DNA of 48,281 nucleotides from Hyphomonadaceae bacterium (GCA_022760335.1 JALEGE010000142.1:1-48281); one strand, 5' to 3'. Counted from the stretch's first letter, positions 7,829-17,230 are shown. Numbers and translations: made by a program. The notes: a model not told the origin generated them from the sequence alone.

Positions 7829-8505
7829 GGGCCTCAAAATAGCGCCTGCGCCTTGCGGGCGGCTTTCGGGAAAGCGTGAAATTGAACAGGTTTCATGGCG
7901 GCACAGCGCCCGCCCAATGCGCGCCAGGCCTGCGACCGGGGCACCTGCCCTCGCTCCAGCGGCCACCCACGGGCAGCGCCGGATGATCTGGGTTTCTTAC
8001 AGTCGCGCCGGGTTTGCGCAAAACCGGGGTCTACTTTCTCGCCCCGCGCTCTGGCCGGTGATAAGCTTCGCTGAACGACGCCCCTGACCCAGCATTCAGG
8101 CCCAAACGAAAAAAGCCGCCCGATGGCAGCCTTCCGCACAATCATATGGAGTTGGAGGGTCACGGCCGGGAGAGCTCTCTCGCTCTCCCATTCGCGCTGC
8201 GCTTCGGGTCGCGCCCCGTTCGCAGATTACGGCCCCGCTTCGATGCTAGCTCTGCACCTAATCGGACATCGCGTGCTTTGGTCCCTTCCCTGACGCGGCC
8301 CTTCGCTCCGGCAATCTCCCGCCTTCACCCTTGACCGAGCCCTGTCCGGGCGCGACGTGCTTTCCGGTAGCGCCTGCCACTGGGTCTGCTCCCAGTCTTG
8401 GCCCATTCCAGCAAATCTTAGAGTGCCTCAAAATCGCGCGCCGCGCAAGTCATTTCGCAAGGGGAACTAAAGGAACTGGGAACGGCCCATATCGGCCAAC
8501 GACCT
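7829..8505. other. 677-bp stretch without a convincing gene
   Basis: Only overlapping low-quality frames on both strands, rich in Arg, Pro and Ser. No tRNA, RNase P, tmRNA or SRP RNA signature was recognised. A perfect hairpin GGGAGAGC/GCTCTCCC lies at 8168-8189. It abuts the AT-rich receiver/kinase cassette and may be decayed border sequence. Confidence 0.4.
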
Positions 8506-9570
8506 TCATTGTCTAATCGGCCGCTGCATTTCACCATACCTCGGGATTCGCACAGCAAACGCATTGAGAGCTAGACCATCATCCCGGGCCATGGATGTTA
8601 CATGAATTTCACCACTAAAGTGCTGCACAAGCTTGTTTGCCAAGAACAACCCAAGCCCAGTTCCACCAATATTAGATTGTAACGCAGAAGAGCCTCTATA
8701 CCCCTTTGAAAAGATATTCAATTTTTCAGACTCATTTATTTCAGGGCCCAAAGATTCCACACTAAATATCACTGTGTCTTCAATGTCACGAAATCTAACT
8801 AGAATATTTTCATTTTTTGGAGAATACTTGATAGCATTATCAATAAGAACATATGGTATAATTTCAAACGCCGATGGCCCCTTAACTGTACCATAAGAAC
8901 TACCTCTTTTTTCTATTACGATTTTTTCCATTCTTGCTAATGGCGAAAAACATTGAACCACCTTATCTACTCTTCTATATACGGGTATTTCTTCTTCGTC
9001 CCCCACCATTTCAGGATCACCCTCAAAATCTAGATAATCAGTTCGCATCTTCAACATCGTTTGAGATGCAATTATACTTTTAATTCTTTGACCCAGCCGC
9101 CTCGCTTGAGTTTGAGATAATCTAAGCTCTCCCACCTGTTTTTTGGGAATAAAACTCTGAGCCTCAAGAGCCTGAAAGTATATCGTCGCAGACAATTTCC
9201 TAAGATCGTGCACAAGCAGATTTAGATCATTTTCTGCGTGATCGCGATAACTTTCAGCTTGCTCAATTAAGCCACGGACGTACTCTTCGATCTGCTTCTT
9301 ACTGTAGCGGGGAGAATAGTCAGCAATCTTCCGCTGAGGCTTTTCACCATCTGGCAATTGACCCAACGCTATGTGGAGCGCCCCCGCATCTGAAAGCGCT
9401 GCAAAACTCCAGAATCCAATGTCGTTTTTTCTCCAACCCGGAGAAGTATTAGCGACTTCCCAATCCAGCCGAGTTGACCTCGACAATTCCGGAGGCAAGT
9501 GAAGAAGACTCCCCTGATGAAATACGGGCCTACCGAAAGCATCAACTATTAGGAGTGGAATAGCATACAT
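8506..9570 (-). CDS. soluble hybrid-free histidine kinase of an accessory two-component pair
   Basis: A 354-residue kinase with no transmembrane helices. Residues 1-105 are an unassigned input region and 95-130 are helical. The H-box is atypical: LLVHDLRKLSATIY, with HDLRK instead of HE. The ATPase domain has an N-box IDNAIKYSP and a G-box GGTGLGLFLANKLV, so nucleotide binding looks intact. The ATG directly follows the stop of the receiver gene (TGAATG), so the two are translationally coupled. It is much more AT-rich than neighbouring uvrB, which suggests transfer. The signal it senses is unknown. Confidence 0.82.
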   Translation of the reverse strand: MYAIPLLIVDAFGRPVFHQGSLLHLPPELSRSTRLDWEVANTSPGWRKNDIGFWSFAALSDAGALHIALGQLPDGEKPQRKIADYSPRYSKKQIEEYVRGLIEQAESYRDHAENDLNLLVHDLRKLSATIYFQALEAQSFIPKKQVGELRLSQTQARRLGQRIKSIIASQTMLKMRTDYLDFEGDPEMVGDEEEIPVYRRVDKVVQCFSPLARMEKIVIEKRGSSYGTVKGPSAFEIIPYVLIDNAIKYSPKNENILVRFRDIEDTVIFSVESLGPEINESEKLNIFSKGYRGSSALQSNIGGTGLGLFLANKLVQHFSGEIHVTSMARDDGLALNAFAVRIPRYGEMQRPIRQ

Positions 9571-10269
9571 TCAACTAGAAGATACGCCCTCAATTAACAA
9601 TTTGAAAACAGCGTTGGCGGCGAAGTACTTCACCAAAGGCAGCCAGCTAGCCCCCTGCTGGTCTTCCGAGACCACCGCGAGCACTCTTTTAAAGTTAGCA
9701 TCCCCCTGACGAAACGACCTTACAAAGGCATCCTCAACCTTAAGCAATAGAAACGTGTTAATCCCATTTTCAACCAAGTGAACCCGGAAACGACGCCAAG
9801 ATTCAATTGGATCAGAAGATAAATCAACGTACTTATCAAGAAGCTCTTGCCACTCCCGTGTATCAATATCTTTTTTTACTAAGTCATCAGAGACTTGTTT
9901 TGCATTGCTTACAATACTAGTACGCATTGAAGATCCTGTATAAGCAATAACGTACTTAGTTGGAAAACTCTTTCTAATCTCTCTTATTATTTGGACCCCT
10001 TCATCTTTGGCTCCAAAACTCGCCCCAACACCCATGAGATCACATAATATTATGGAAAAATCAGCGAGCTCACTTATTGTCTTGACATCAGAAACTTCTT
10101 CTAAGTTGTAGCCTAAATTCCTCAGGTTTGAATACGGTACAAATTTATTGTCATCCACTATTCCTATACGAATCTTTTTCCTGCGATCCGCAATCGTTCT
10201 TAATGCAGCAGAGCGGTCAACTTGATCACTCAACTCCTCAATAGTTTGGAAATTCTGCTTAAAAATCAC
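9571..10269 (-). CDS. receiver-domain protein with unknown C-terminal region
   Basis: A 232-residue protein. After about 30 residues comes a receiver domain: IGIVDDN, phospho-accepting Asp in IILCDLMG, Thr in VIAYTGSS and Lys in LVKKDID are all present. The loop after the phospho-site is longer than usual (MGVGASFGAKDEG). The last 80 residues match no DNA-binding domain I know. GTG 10269 is preferred over a TTG at 10323 because GGGAGAGG lies just upstream. It is cotranscribed with the kinase gene. It may act through protein contacts rather than DNA; that is inference. Confidence 0.78.
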   Translation of the reverse strand: MIFKQNFQTIEELSDQVDRSAALRTIADRRKKIRIGIVDDNKFVPYSNLRNLGYNLEEVSDVKTISELADFSIILCDLMGVGASFGAKDEGVQIIREIRKSFPTKYVIAYTGSSMRTSIVSNAKQVSDDLVKKDIDTREWQELLDKYVDLSSDPIESWRRFRVHLVENGINTFLLLKVEDAFVRSFRQGDANFKRVLAVVSEDQQGASWLPLVKYFAANAVFKLLIEGVSSS

Positions 10270-10334
10270 AGCCCTCTCCCAAATCACGCAAAATAGCAGG
10301 ATAGCATTATTAGATAGCAGCAACTTATAGAGAG

Positions 10335-12509
10335 TTACACACCCAACTCCGCCTCTCTCAACCGCTTCACCTCATCCCTGAGCCGCGCGGCCTCCTCGAA
10401 TTCCAGGTTCGCCGCTGCGTCGCGCATCTGTTTTTCGAGATCGGCGATATGCGCCTGTAAGTTGTGCCCCGGTTCGCCGGCGAGGGCAACGGGCGCCTCG
10501 GCCACGCCGCGAGCCCGCCCGCGCGCGCTGCGGGGGAGTTCGCGGTCGCCGCGGCCCTTGCGTTCGCCGAGATCGGCGAGGATGTCGGCGACCTCGCGCT
10601 TGATCGTGGTCGGCGTGATGCCGTGCTCGGTATTATAGGCGATCTGTTTCTCGCGCCGGCGCTCGGTCTCGTCCATGGCGCGCTGCATGCTGCCGGTCAC
10701 CTTGTCCGCATACAGAATGACGCGCGCATCGGCGTTGCGCGCCGCCCGGCCGATTGTCTGCACAAGGCTGGTCTCGCTGCGCAGGAACCCCTCCTTGTCC
10801 GCATCGAGAATACAAACGAGGCCGCATTCCGGGATGTCGAGCCCCTCGCGGAGCAGGTTGATCCCGACCAGCACATCGAACTCCCCCAGCCGTAAATCGC
10901 GAATGATTTCAATCCGCTCCACCGTATCGATGTCGGAGTGCATATAGCGCACCTTCACGCCCTGATCGGTGAGATATTCGGTGAGGTCCTCGGCCATCTT
11001 CTTCGTCAGTGTGGTGACGAGTGTGCGATGCCCCTTCGCCGCCGTCTCGCGGATTTCCGCCAGGCAATCATCCACCTGGTTCGCCCCATCGGCCGCCACG
11101 GGGCGCACCTCCACCGGCGGATCAACTAGCCCGGTCGGCCGGATCACCTGTTCGGTGAACACGCCGCCCGTACGTTCCAGCTCCCACGGCCCGGGCGTGG
11201 CCGAGACATGCACAGTCTGCGGGCGCATCGCCTCCCATTCCTCAAAGCGCAGCGGGCGGTTGTCCGCACACGACGGAAGGCGGAATCCGTACTCGGCCAA
11301 TGTCCGCTTACGGTTGAAGTCCCCGCGGAACATGGCGCCGATCTGCGGCACGGTCTGGTGGCTCTCATCGACGAAAAGCAGCGCGTTTTCAGGGATGTAC
11401 TCAAAGAGGGTCGGCGGCGGCTCGCCCGGTTTGCGCCCCGTCAGATAGCGCGAATAATTCTCGATCCCGTTACAGCTGCCCGTCGCGGCGAGCATTTCCA
11501 GGTCATATTGCGTGCGCTGCTGAATGCGCTGGGCCTCCAGCAATTTCCCGTTCGCCTCGAAATGCGCAATGGTCTCTTTCAGCTCCGCCTTGATCTGGTC
11601 GATAGCCTGGTTGGCGGTGGGGCGCGGGGTGACATAGTGGCTGTTGGCATAGATTTTCACCGCCGGCAGCGTGCCGATCTTCTTGCCTGTCAACGGGTCG
11701 AATTCGGTAATGCTTTCAAGCTCATCGCCAAAAAAGGAGAGCTTCCAGGCGCGGTCTTCATAGTGGGCGGGGAAGATGTCGAGCACATCGCCCTTTTTGC
11801 GGAATGTGCCGCGCGCGAAAGCCGCGTCATTGCGCTGGTATTGCAGGGCGACGAGCTTCTGGACGACCTCGCGCGGGTCGATCTGCATGCCCGCTTCCAG
11901 TGTGAAGGTCATCGAGGTGTAGGTCTCCACCGAGCCGATGCCGTAAATGCACGAGACCGAGGCGACAATGATGGTGTCGTCGCGCTCCAAAATGGCGCGG
12001 GTGGCAGAGTGGCGCATCCGGTCGATGGCCTCGTTGATACTGGATTCCTTCTCGATATAGAGGTCCCGGTTGGGGACATAGGCTTCCGGCTGGTAATAGT
12101 CGTAGTAGGAGACGAAGTATTCGACCGAATTTTCCGGGAAGAAGCTTTTGAACTCGCCATAGAGTTGCGCGGCCAGCGTCTTGTTGGGCGCGAGGATGAG
12201 GGCGGGGCGCTGGGTCGCCTCGATTATCTTGGCCATGGTGAAGGTCTTGCCCGTGCCGGTGGCGCCGAGCAGCACCTGGTCGCGCTCGCCGGTTTGGGCG
12301 CCCTCGACAAGTTCCGGGATGGCGGTCACCTGGTCGCCGGCCGGCTCATAGGGGCTGTGCAGCTTGAAGCGCTGGCCGCCCTCCAGCTTGTCCCAGCTGC
12401 GCTCAGGCCGGTGCGGCGCCCAATGCTCGGGCGCGCCCACCAGCGTCTGGAAGGCTTCGAATTCGAAAATGGCAGCGGCGTCGGAGACACCTTTCAGGGG
12501 ACCAGGCAT
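10335..12509 (-). CDS. uvrB: excinuclease ABC subunit B
   Basis: A 724-residue nucleotide excision repair helicase-like subunit that loads at lesions with UvrA and recruits UvrC. Seen are Walker A GATGTGKT (82-89), the beta-hairpin [12 protein letters not shown], the DESHQ motif, helicase motifs in the second half (GRAARN) and a C-terminal UVR domain ([11 protein letters not shown]...) that contacts UvrC. There is an extra ~45-residue N-terminus before the family core ([13 protein letters not shown]), as often found in alphaproteobacteria. It is GC-rich, unlike the cassettes on both sides. A LexA-like site lies 17 bp upstream. Confidence 0.97.
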   Translation of the reverse strand: MPGPLKGVSDAAAIFEFEAFQTLVGAPEHWAPHRPERSWDKLEGGQRFKLHSPYEPAGDQVTAIPELVEGAQTGERDQVLLGATGTGKTFTMAKIIEATQRPALILAPNKTLAAQLYGEFKSFFPENSVEYFVSYYDYYQPEAYVPNRDLYIEKESSINEAIDRMRHSATRAILERDDTIIVASVSCIYGIGSVETYTSMTFTLEAGMQIDPREVVQKLVALQYQRNDAAFARGTFRKKGDVLDIFPAHYEDRAWKLSFFGDELESITEFDPLTGKKIGTLPAVKIYANSHYVTPRPTANQAIDQIKAELKETIAHFEANGKLLEAQRIQQRTQYDLEMLAATGSCNGIENYSRYLTGRKPGEPPPTLFEYIPENALLFVDESHQTVPQIGAMFRGDFNRKRTLAEYGFRLPSCADNRPLRFEEWEAMRPQTVHVSATPGPWELERTGGVFTEQVIRPTGLVDPPVEVRPVAADGANQVDDCLAEIRETAAKGHRTLVTTLTKKMAEDLTEYLTDQGVKVRYMHSDIDTVERIEIIRDLRLGEFDVLVGINLLREGLDIPECGLVCILDADKEGFLRSETSLVQTIGRAARNADARVILYADKVTGSMQRAMDETERRREKQIAYNTEHGITPTTIKREVADILADLGERKGRGDRELPRSARGRARGVAEAPVALAGEPGHNLQAHIADLEKQMRDAAANLEFEEAARLRDEVKRLREAELGV

Positions 12510-12525
12510 GGCGCCTAATGTGGGG

Positions 12526-12540
12526 GAACAGAGGGGGAAT
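12526..12540 (-). promoter_or_regulatory. possible LexA (SOS) box of uvrB
   Basis: GAAC-N7-GAAT differs by one base from the alphaproteobacterial LexA site GAAC-N7-GAAC (GTTC-N7-GTTC on the coding strand). Its place just upstream of uvrB, a typical SOS gene, supports it. Confidence 0.45.
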
Positions 12541-12615
12541 GGGAAGGGGGCACTCGACAGCGGTCATTACGAATGCTTAACGTGCTATTCGTGGTTGAGT
12601 TTCAGGGGAATTGCA

Positions 12616-13881
12616 TTGGCTGGAGATAGCAAGAGACTATTTGAAACATTCAATCTCGTAGCGACTACTTTGGGGGCTATTTTCTTAGGTTTGGCAACAG
12701 CGTTCGTCGTTGGTGCGGCCTACAATGAACGCTTTGAAGGGAATTCTCTGCCAATTTGGCAAATTACGTCAGGCGCTGCACTGCTTGTCGGTGTCGCTTG
12801 CGGAGCCCTATTATTCCGTAGGCGCAAGAAAGAAACCGGCGGTACAACCGTGGGAATTGCTACCGACGACTTATTTTATGTTCCTGACTCTTCAATTTCT
12901 GTGTGGCTTAAGCCAACCGATGGCTCAACCGAACAGATCCGCCGGGCGACTAGTGACATTCCTATCCTGCTCATAGCCAATCTTAAAGGTGGCGTAGCAA
13001 AGACCATGCTCTCTGCGAACATCGCTGCGTACTTTTCCACCAGACAAGAAGCCCCGAAGAAAGTCACATTAATCGATTTAGACTATCAAGGGTCATTGTC
13101 CAAAATGATCCAAAGGGATTTGCCTCTTCTATCGAATGGCGAATCGGCGGAATTTACTGTCGCATGCAGTGTTGAAAGCCTTTTTGATCGCGATCTTTCT
13201 GATTCTGACTGCCTCCTCCGAGCAGAAACAGATTTCGAGGAATTCAAGTCATTTCGCTTTTATTCTTGCGACTACGGTTTCGACGATTTCGAAGTTATTC
13301 GACAGTTTGAGTGGTTAGCCGGAATCGAAAAGCATGATGTTCGATTCTTATTGCGAGAGCGCTTGCTATCGGAAGAGTTCCAAAAAAACTCGGACATCAT
13401 AATCATCGACACTGGCCCCAGATTAACTCTTGGCTCAGTCAACGCCATTGCCGCCGCAACACATGTGTTTGTTCCGACGACCACTGACACCCGTTCTCTA
13501 GAAGCAACCAGAACGTTCTTGGCAAGACTCGCCAACTTGAAGTTTGGCCCTGAGCAAGTCGAAGATGGTGATCCAATCGCTCCCAATCTGAAGGTGATCG
13601 GCGCCATTTCAACCATAGTGTCCGGAGGCAGTGCGGCTGAAGAAAGCAACAGCAGATTAGAACGCACCCTAGAACAGGCGCTCTACACTGAGGATCGATT
13701 GGGCGCTCTGCTACCCCCACGCCCTTTGTTCTTTCCCACCAGACTAAGAAAGGCCGGGCCAATTTTCGACACAGCGCAAACATCGATACCCTTTTGGAGT
13801 AGTAACAACCGAAAGCCATTCAAAGAGATTGGTGAAGAGTTAGAGAGCAGGCTAATACATGATTGTTTTACAAATTTCTGA
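12616..13881 (+). CDS. membrane-anchored ParA/MinD-like ATPase
   Basis: A 421-residue protein with two transmembrane helices at the N-terminus (about 14-34 and 49-67), a basic stop (RRRKK) and then a cytoplasmic deviant Walker ATPase domain. The P-loop is NLKGGVAKTM (122-131), the A' motif is IDLDYQGSL with Asp153/Asp155, and a Walker B-like stretch reads IIIIDTGP. The ATPase core has a long insertion between A' and B. TTG 12616 is chosen because AGGGGA (12604-12609) sits 6 nt before it; a longer frame would overlap uvrB. The downstream gene overlaps by 23 bp. It is AT-richer than uvrB. Most ParA proteins are soluble, so the fused membrane anchor is unusual. Confidence 0.82.
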   Translation: MAGDSKRLFETFNLVATTLGAIFLGLATAFVVGAAYNERFEGNSLPIWQITSGAALLVGVACGALLFRRRKKETGGTTVGIATDDLFYVPDSSISVWLKPTDGSTEQIRRATSDIPILLIANLKGGVAKTMLSANIAAYFSTRQEAPKKVTLIDLDYQGSLSKMIQRDLPLLSNGESAEFTVACSVESLFDRDLSDSDCLLRAETDFEEFKSFRFYSCDYGFDDFEVIRQFEWLAGIEKHDVRFLLRERLLSEEFQKNSDIIIIDTGPRLTLGSVNAIAAATHVFVPTTTDTRSLEATRTFLARLANLKFGPEQVEDGDPIAPNLKVIGAISTIVSGGSAAEESNSRLERTLEQALYTEDRLGALLPPRPLFFPTRLRKAGPIFDTAQTSIPFWSSNNRKPFKEIGEELESRLIHDCFTNF

Positions 13882-14323
13882 CGCATTCGATGATACGATA
13901 TCCAGACTGCAATCAACTGGCGACCCAGGCGCCATATCGTTGAGCAATGCAATTGATGATTTGCTATTTCGCTTTGAATCTATTCCGCTAGATGAGTTGG
14001 CTGCACGGCTAAAAAAGGTAGCGGTTCCACGAAGCGCAGGCGCCTCACTAAATCTGAGAAAAGTTGCTCCATACATCTCCCAACTAACAGAAGTGGCTGA
14101 CGACACAGAGAAGTTTGCAAAGCTGATTACCGACTGGTCGAAACCCGTAAACAGAGGCGGCATTCCTCCACGAGATTTTGCAATGGTTGGACGCGCAATC
14201 GGAGTTTCGCAGATCAAACTCGGCGATTCAAAATCACTCATAAGAAAGCACATATTAAATCAGAACGCAGATCCAGCTCGAGTGAAAAGGCTTGCGGCAA
14301 GAATCAAGTCGGAAAGCAAGTAA
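13859..14323 (+). CDS. small partner protein of the membrane ParA-like ATPase
   Basis: A 154-residue, mainly helical protein that I do not recognise. It begins inside the ATPase gene (23-bp overlap), which implies coupled translation and a functional pair. The C-terminal 45 residues are basic (GVSQIKLGDSKSLIRKHILNQ ... RVKRLAARIKSESK) and could bind nucleic acid or the ATPase, as partner proteins of ParA ATPases do. This is inference from gene order. Confidence 0.7.
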   Translation: MIVLQISDAFDDTISRLQSTGDPGAISLSNAIDDLLFRFESIPLDELAARLKKVAVPRSAGASLNLRKVAPYISQLTEVADDTEKFAKLITDWSKPVNRGGIPPRDFAMVGRAIGVSQIKLGDSKSLIRKHILNQNADPARVKRLAARIKSESK

Positions 14324-14324
14324 A

Positions 14325-14457
14325 CTACCTCTCCCCCACAACCTCATGCTCGGCGCTCGGATCCGCCTCGCCGCGCATTTCGTGGAGGCGGCTCACCGTA
14401 CGTTCGAATTCGAAGGCGCCGTCGCCAGTGGGGTAGAGCTGTTCCGGTTCGGCTGAG
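14325..14457 (-). pseudogene. detached second copy of the 3' end of zapE
   Basis: About 118 bp align with the 3' end of intact zapE (20056-20178) with roughly a dozen mismatches. The frame is open to its own stop and encodes a ZapE tail (EPEQLYPTGDGAFEFE ... SAEHEVVGER). No upstream part of zapE is present. It has the same orientation as the intact gene, 5.7 kb away. It looks like the original or an incoming allele of the gene end, left behind by insertion of the intervening DNA. Confidence 0.82.
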
Positions 14458-14486
14458 CCCCACCTTGCGCGCATGTCGCGCGTGCC

Positions 14487-17066
14487 TCACGCCCAGAAAT
14501 CGTCCGGCGCGTCCTGGTTCAGGGGGGCGGGGGTCCAGTCTGGGGTGTCGGGTGTGTCGAAGCTGAGATGGCTACCGAAGGCCTCAAGGACAGGCACACC
14601 GGCCTGAGCGCGGGCCGCTGTTGCGAGGGCCTCCGTCTCGAAGGCGGCGAGTGCCGGCGCGGCGGGCGCCTCGGGCATGTCCTCCAGCGGGCCGAAATCG
14701 AAACTGTCGCGATCGGGCATGGCGGGAATCTCCGGGTGCATATCCGTCATCGTTTCAAGCGAAAGACCGGCCCGGACCTGGGCGAGCGTGGTGTTCAGGA
14801 TCAGGATCTGAACCCCGGCACTGGAGAAAAACACATCGCTGCCCTGCTGGGTGAATGCGCCGGAATTTGCCGCATCCGCAACCGTGTCGAAGGCAAAACC
14901 GGACAGCTGCAGCGTGTCATTATGGTCGAAATCGGTGATGATATCCGTGCCGGTATGCGAGATGTCGACAATGAACAGATCGGCGCGCCGCCCCCCGCCG
15001 GTCAGCGTGTCATTGCCGATACCGCCGATCAGCGTATCCTCGGCAATATTGCCGGTCAGCGTGTCATCGCCCGCCCCGCCATCGAGGACATAATTGACGG
15101 CCCGGCTGTTGCCACGGACTTCGTCATCCAGTTCTGCGCCGAAAAAGGCCTCGAAGCCATAGCGTGACAGGCCGCTTGTCTTGAAGCTGCTGCCCGCTTC
15201 CAGAACCAGCGTGTCGTAGCCCGCCCCGCCAATATTGACGAGGCCATTGCCATCACGGCGAATATCGGCGCTGTCCATGAGGATGACATCATCGCCCTGG
15301 CCGCCGCGCAAAAGGTCGCTGCCGAGACCGCCGACCAGCAGGTCATTGCCGTCATTGCCTGTCAATGTGTCATCGCCGGCGCCGCCGAACAGGGAATAGT
15401 CCACATCGGCAAGGTTGCCGCGCACGCGGTCATTGCCCTCCGCGCCGTAGAACCGCTCGAAACCGTAATTCGACAGGCCATTGGTGATGAAGACCGAGCC
15501 GGCCTCCAGGACCAGCGTGTCGCGCCCAGCCCCGCCAATATCGAGCGCGCCGCTCGCATCGGCGCGGATATCCTCGCTGTCCATGATCACGATATCATTG
15601 CCCGCGCCGGCCGAGAGCAGGTCGGCGCCGGCCCCGCCGATGAGCAGGTCATTGCCGCCGGCGGTGCTCAGCACATCATTGCCGGCGCCGCCATCGAGGC
15701 TGAAATCGATGGCATTGCGCCGACCGGTCACACGGTCATCCAGCTCCGCGCCGATGAAGCGTTCGAAACCATAAGCCGCCAAGGCATTGGTGATGAACTG
15801 AGCACCCGCCTGCAGAACCAGCGTGTCCACACCCTGCCCGCCAAGGTCCAACGCGCCACCGGCATCAGAGCGGATATCCTCATTGTCGAACAGGATGATG
15901 TCATCGCCGGCGCCGCCGAACAGCAGGTCTGCGCCGGCCCCGCCATCGAGAAGATCATTGCCGCCCAGGGCATAGAGCGTGTCGTTTCCGCCGAGGCCCA
16001 TGAACACATCATTGTAGAGCGTGCCGATTAATGTTTCGCCAGCATCCGTGCCGGTGAAGTCTTCGCCCAATGCCTCGAAAACATCTATGATTTCAATGTC
16101 ATTTCCGGTATCGAGAATGAGGTACCGGCCATCGCCGAGAACATCCATCTTTCCGAAATTCGCACTGTTATGGGCATTGCCGATGATTGTATCGACATCC
16201 AGATAATGCTCGATCTGCCAGGTTGTCGTGTTCCAGACATCCACCTGTTCACTGTCGCCATTCCAAATGAAGATATGCTGACCTGTCGGCGAAAAGACCG
16301 CGCCGGCCAACTGCCCGCTCGAATACAAAGCCGACATGTCAAAAGCCAGCGAGAAATCAAAGTTCAGAACGAAGTGGTTGTTATAGACCGAAATGAATAC
16401 CAGTTCGGCTTCGCCACTGATTGCGTTCTTGTCCCGATTGAAGCCACTGGTTCCGAAGTCGCGCAGGCCCGCGCTCTCGAGAACTTCGCCTGTCTGACCA
16501 TCAATCAGATGGAACGGCATACCAGACGTGTTTGTCTCCACCACCAGGATGTGGCTCTGCGTACGGGTCGCATCCAGCGTCGATGACTGACGAACGGAGT
16601 TAAGACCGTCGACCAGATCCGGACTGAATGTGTTCCCCTCGCCATCGAAGCTGCGAAAGGCTGTCCAGCCAGAACCGGCATAGTCTGTCGTGAAGAAGAC
16701 TTCGCCGCTGGCACCGGCCTGAACATCATATGTATTGCGCTCGCTACTTGTGACCAGGAGTTCAAGGTCGGCAACACTGCCTGTTTCGAGATTTATTTTG
16801 TGGAGAGTCGCCAGATACTGGTTCTGAGAGGAATACTGGCCTTCAACTGCAAGCTCGACCTCAGCCTGAGCGACAAACAATGTCTCGCCATCCGCCGAGA
16901 GGCTCAGTCCTAATGGATAACCCCCGACGAGAATGGGAGACAGGAATATGTTCTGGACGACATCATAGCGCAGGATTTGGCCATCCGCGGTGCTGATATA
17001 GATCAGCGAACGTGCTTCATCGACGATAATGTCTATGGCCGAATCCAGATCCAGAAACGTATTCAA
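14487..17066 (-). CDS. large beta-propeller/RTX calcium-binding exoprotein
   Basis: An 859-residue protein without a Sec signal. Residues 1-330 look like a beta-propeller (repeated LYISTADGQILRYD, LSADGETLFVA, FSPTGQHIFIWNG). Residues 338-690 hold RTX nonapeptides (GGxGxDxLxGG). Within this lie three near-identical modules of about 101 residues (375-475, 476-576, 577-678), each with one RTX block plus a linker (DIRxDxxGALDIGGxGxDTLVLEAG ... GFERFxGAExDDRVRG). The tail (LFIVDISHTGTDIITDFDHNDTL) resembles the serralysin C-terminal domain, and the end is Pro/Ala/acidic ending DDFWA, typical of type I secretion substrates. No ABC transporter is adjacent. Function may be adhesion or surface-layer binding; unproven. 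Confidence 0.88.
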   Translation of the reverse strand: MNTFLDLDSAIDIIVDEARSLIYISTADGQILRYDVVQNIFLSPILVGGYPLGLSLSADGETLFVAQAEVELAVEGQYSSQNQYLATLHKINLETGSVADLELLVTSSERNTYDVQAGASGEVFFTTDYAGSGWTAFRSFDGEGNTFSPDLVDGLNSVRQSSTLDATRTQSHILVVETNTSGMPFHLIDGQTGEVLESAGLRDFGTSGFNRDKNAISGEAELVFISVYNNHFVLNFDFSLAFDMSALYSSGQLAGAVFSPTGQHIFIWNGDSEQVDVWNTTTWQIEHYLDVDTIIGNAHNSANFGKMDVLGDGRYLILDTGNDIEIIDVFEALGEDFTGTDAGETLIGTLYNDVFMGLGGNDTLYALGGNDLLDGGAGADLLFGGAGDDIILFDNEDIRSDAGGALDLGGQGVDTLVLQAGAQFITNALAAYGFERFIGAELDDRVTGRRNAIDFSLDGGAGNDVLSTAGGNDLLIGGAGADLLSAGAGNDIVIMDSEDIRADASGALDIGGAGRDTLVLEAGSVFITNGLSNYGFERFYGAEGNDRVRGNLADVDYSLFGGAGDDTLTGNDGNDLLVGGLGSDLLRGGQGDDVILMDSADIRRDGNGLVNIGGAGYDTLVLEAGSSFKTSGLSRYGFEAFFGAELDDEVRGNSRAVNYVLDGGAGDDTLTGNIAEDTLIGGIGNDTLTGGGRRADLFIVDISHTGTDIITDFDHNDTLQLSGFAFDTVADAANSGAFTQQGSDVFFSSAGVQILILNTTLAQVRAGLSLETMTDMHPEIPAMPDRDSFDFGPLEDMPEAPAAPALAAFETEALATAARAQAGVPVLEAFGSHLSFDTPDTPDWTPAPLNQDAPDDFWA
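15033..15947 (-). repeat. three tandem ~303-bp modules inside the RTX gene
   Basis: Each module encodes one RTX block and a conserved non-RTX linker of about 60 residues. Unit boundaries fall near residues 375, 476 and 577. The units differ at many positions but keep constant length. Confidence 0.8.
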
Positions 17067-17174
17067 ATCGGTTCCCCCCCATTTGCCTGCCCGCAGGAAG
17101 CCTCAACCGGAAATGGTTGTACAGCCTCTTGTCAGGTTGCCCGCACAGATTGCACACGGGTCATGTCTGCTTTG

Positions 17175-17188
17175 TGACAGTACTGTCA
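17175..17188. promoter_or_regulatory. 14-bp perfect palindrome upstream of the RTX gene
   Basis: TGACAGTACTGTCA is a perfect palindrome about 109 bp upstream of the RTX start codon. Its form fits a dimeric regulator operator. The regulator is unknown. Confidence 0.45.
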
Positions 17189-17230
17189 TTTTCTGAGCCC
17201 ACAAGACATCCTTCTCCGGCCTTTGCCTTT

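Noticed and set aside
8506..10269. Assignment of the receiver/kinase pair as Detocs
   Set aside because: No nucleosidase effector and no TPR sensor region are seen, so only a loose analogy is justified.
11208..12518. Long plus-strand open frame opposite uvrB
   Set aside because: It is antisense to a gene with clear UvrB motifs. Its Arg/Gly/Asp-rich composition is that of a shadow frame in GC-rich DNA.
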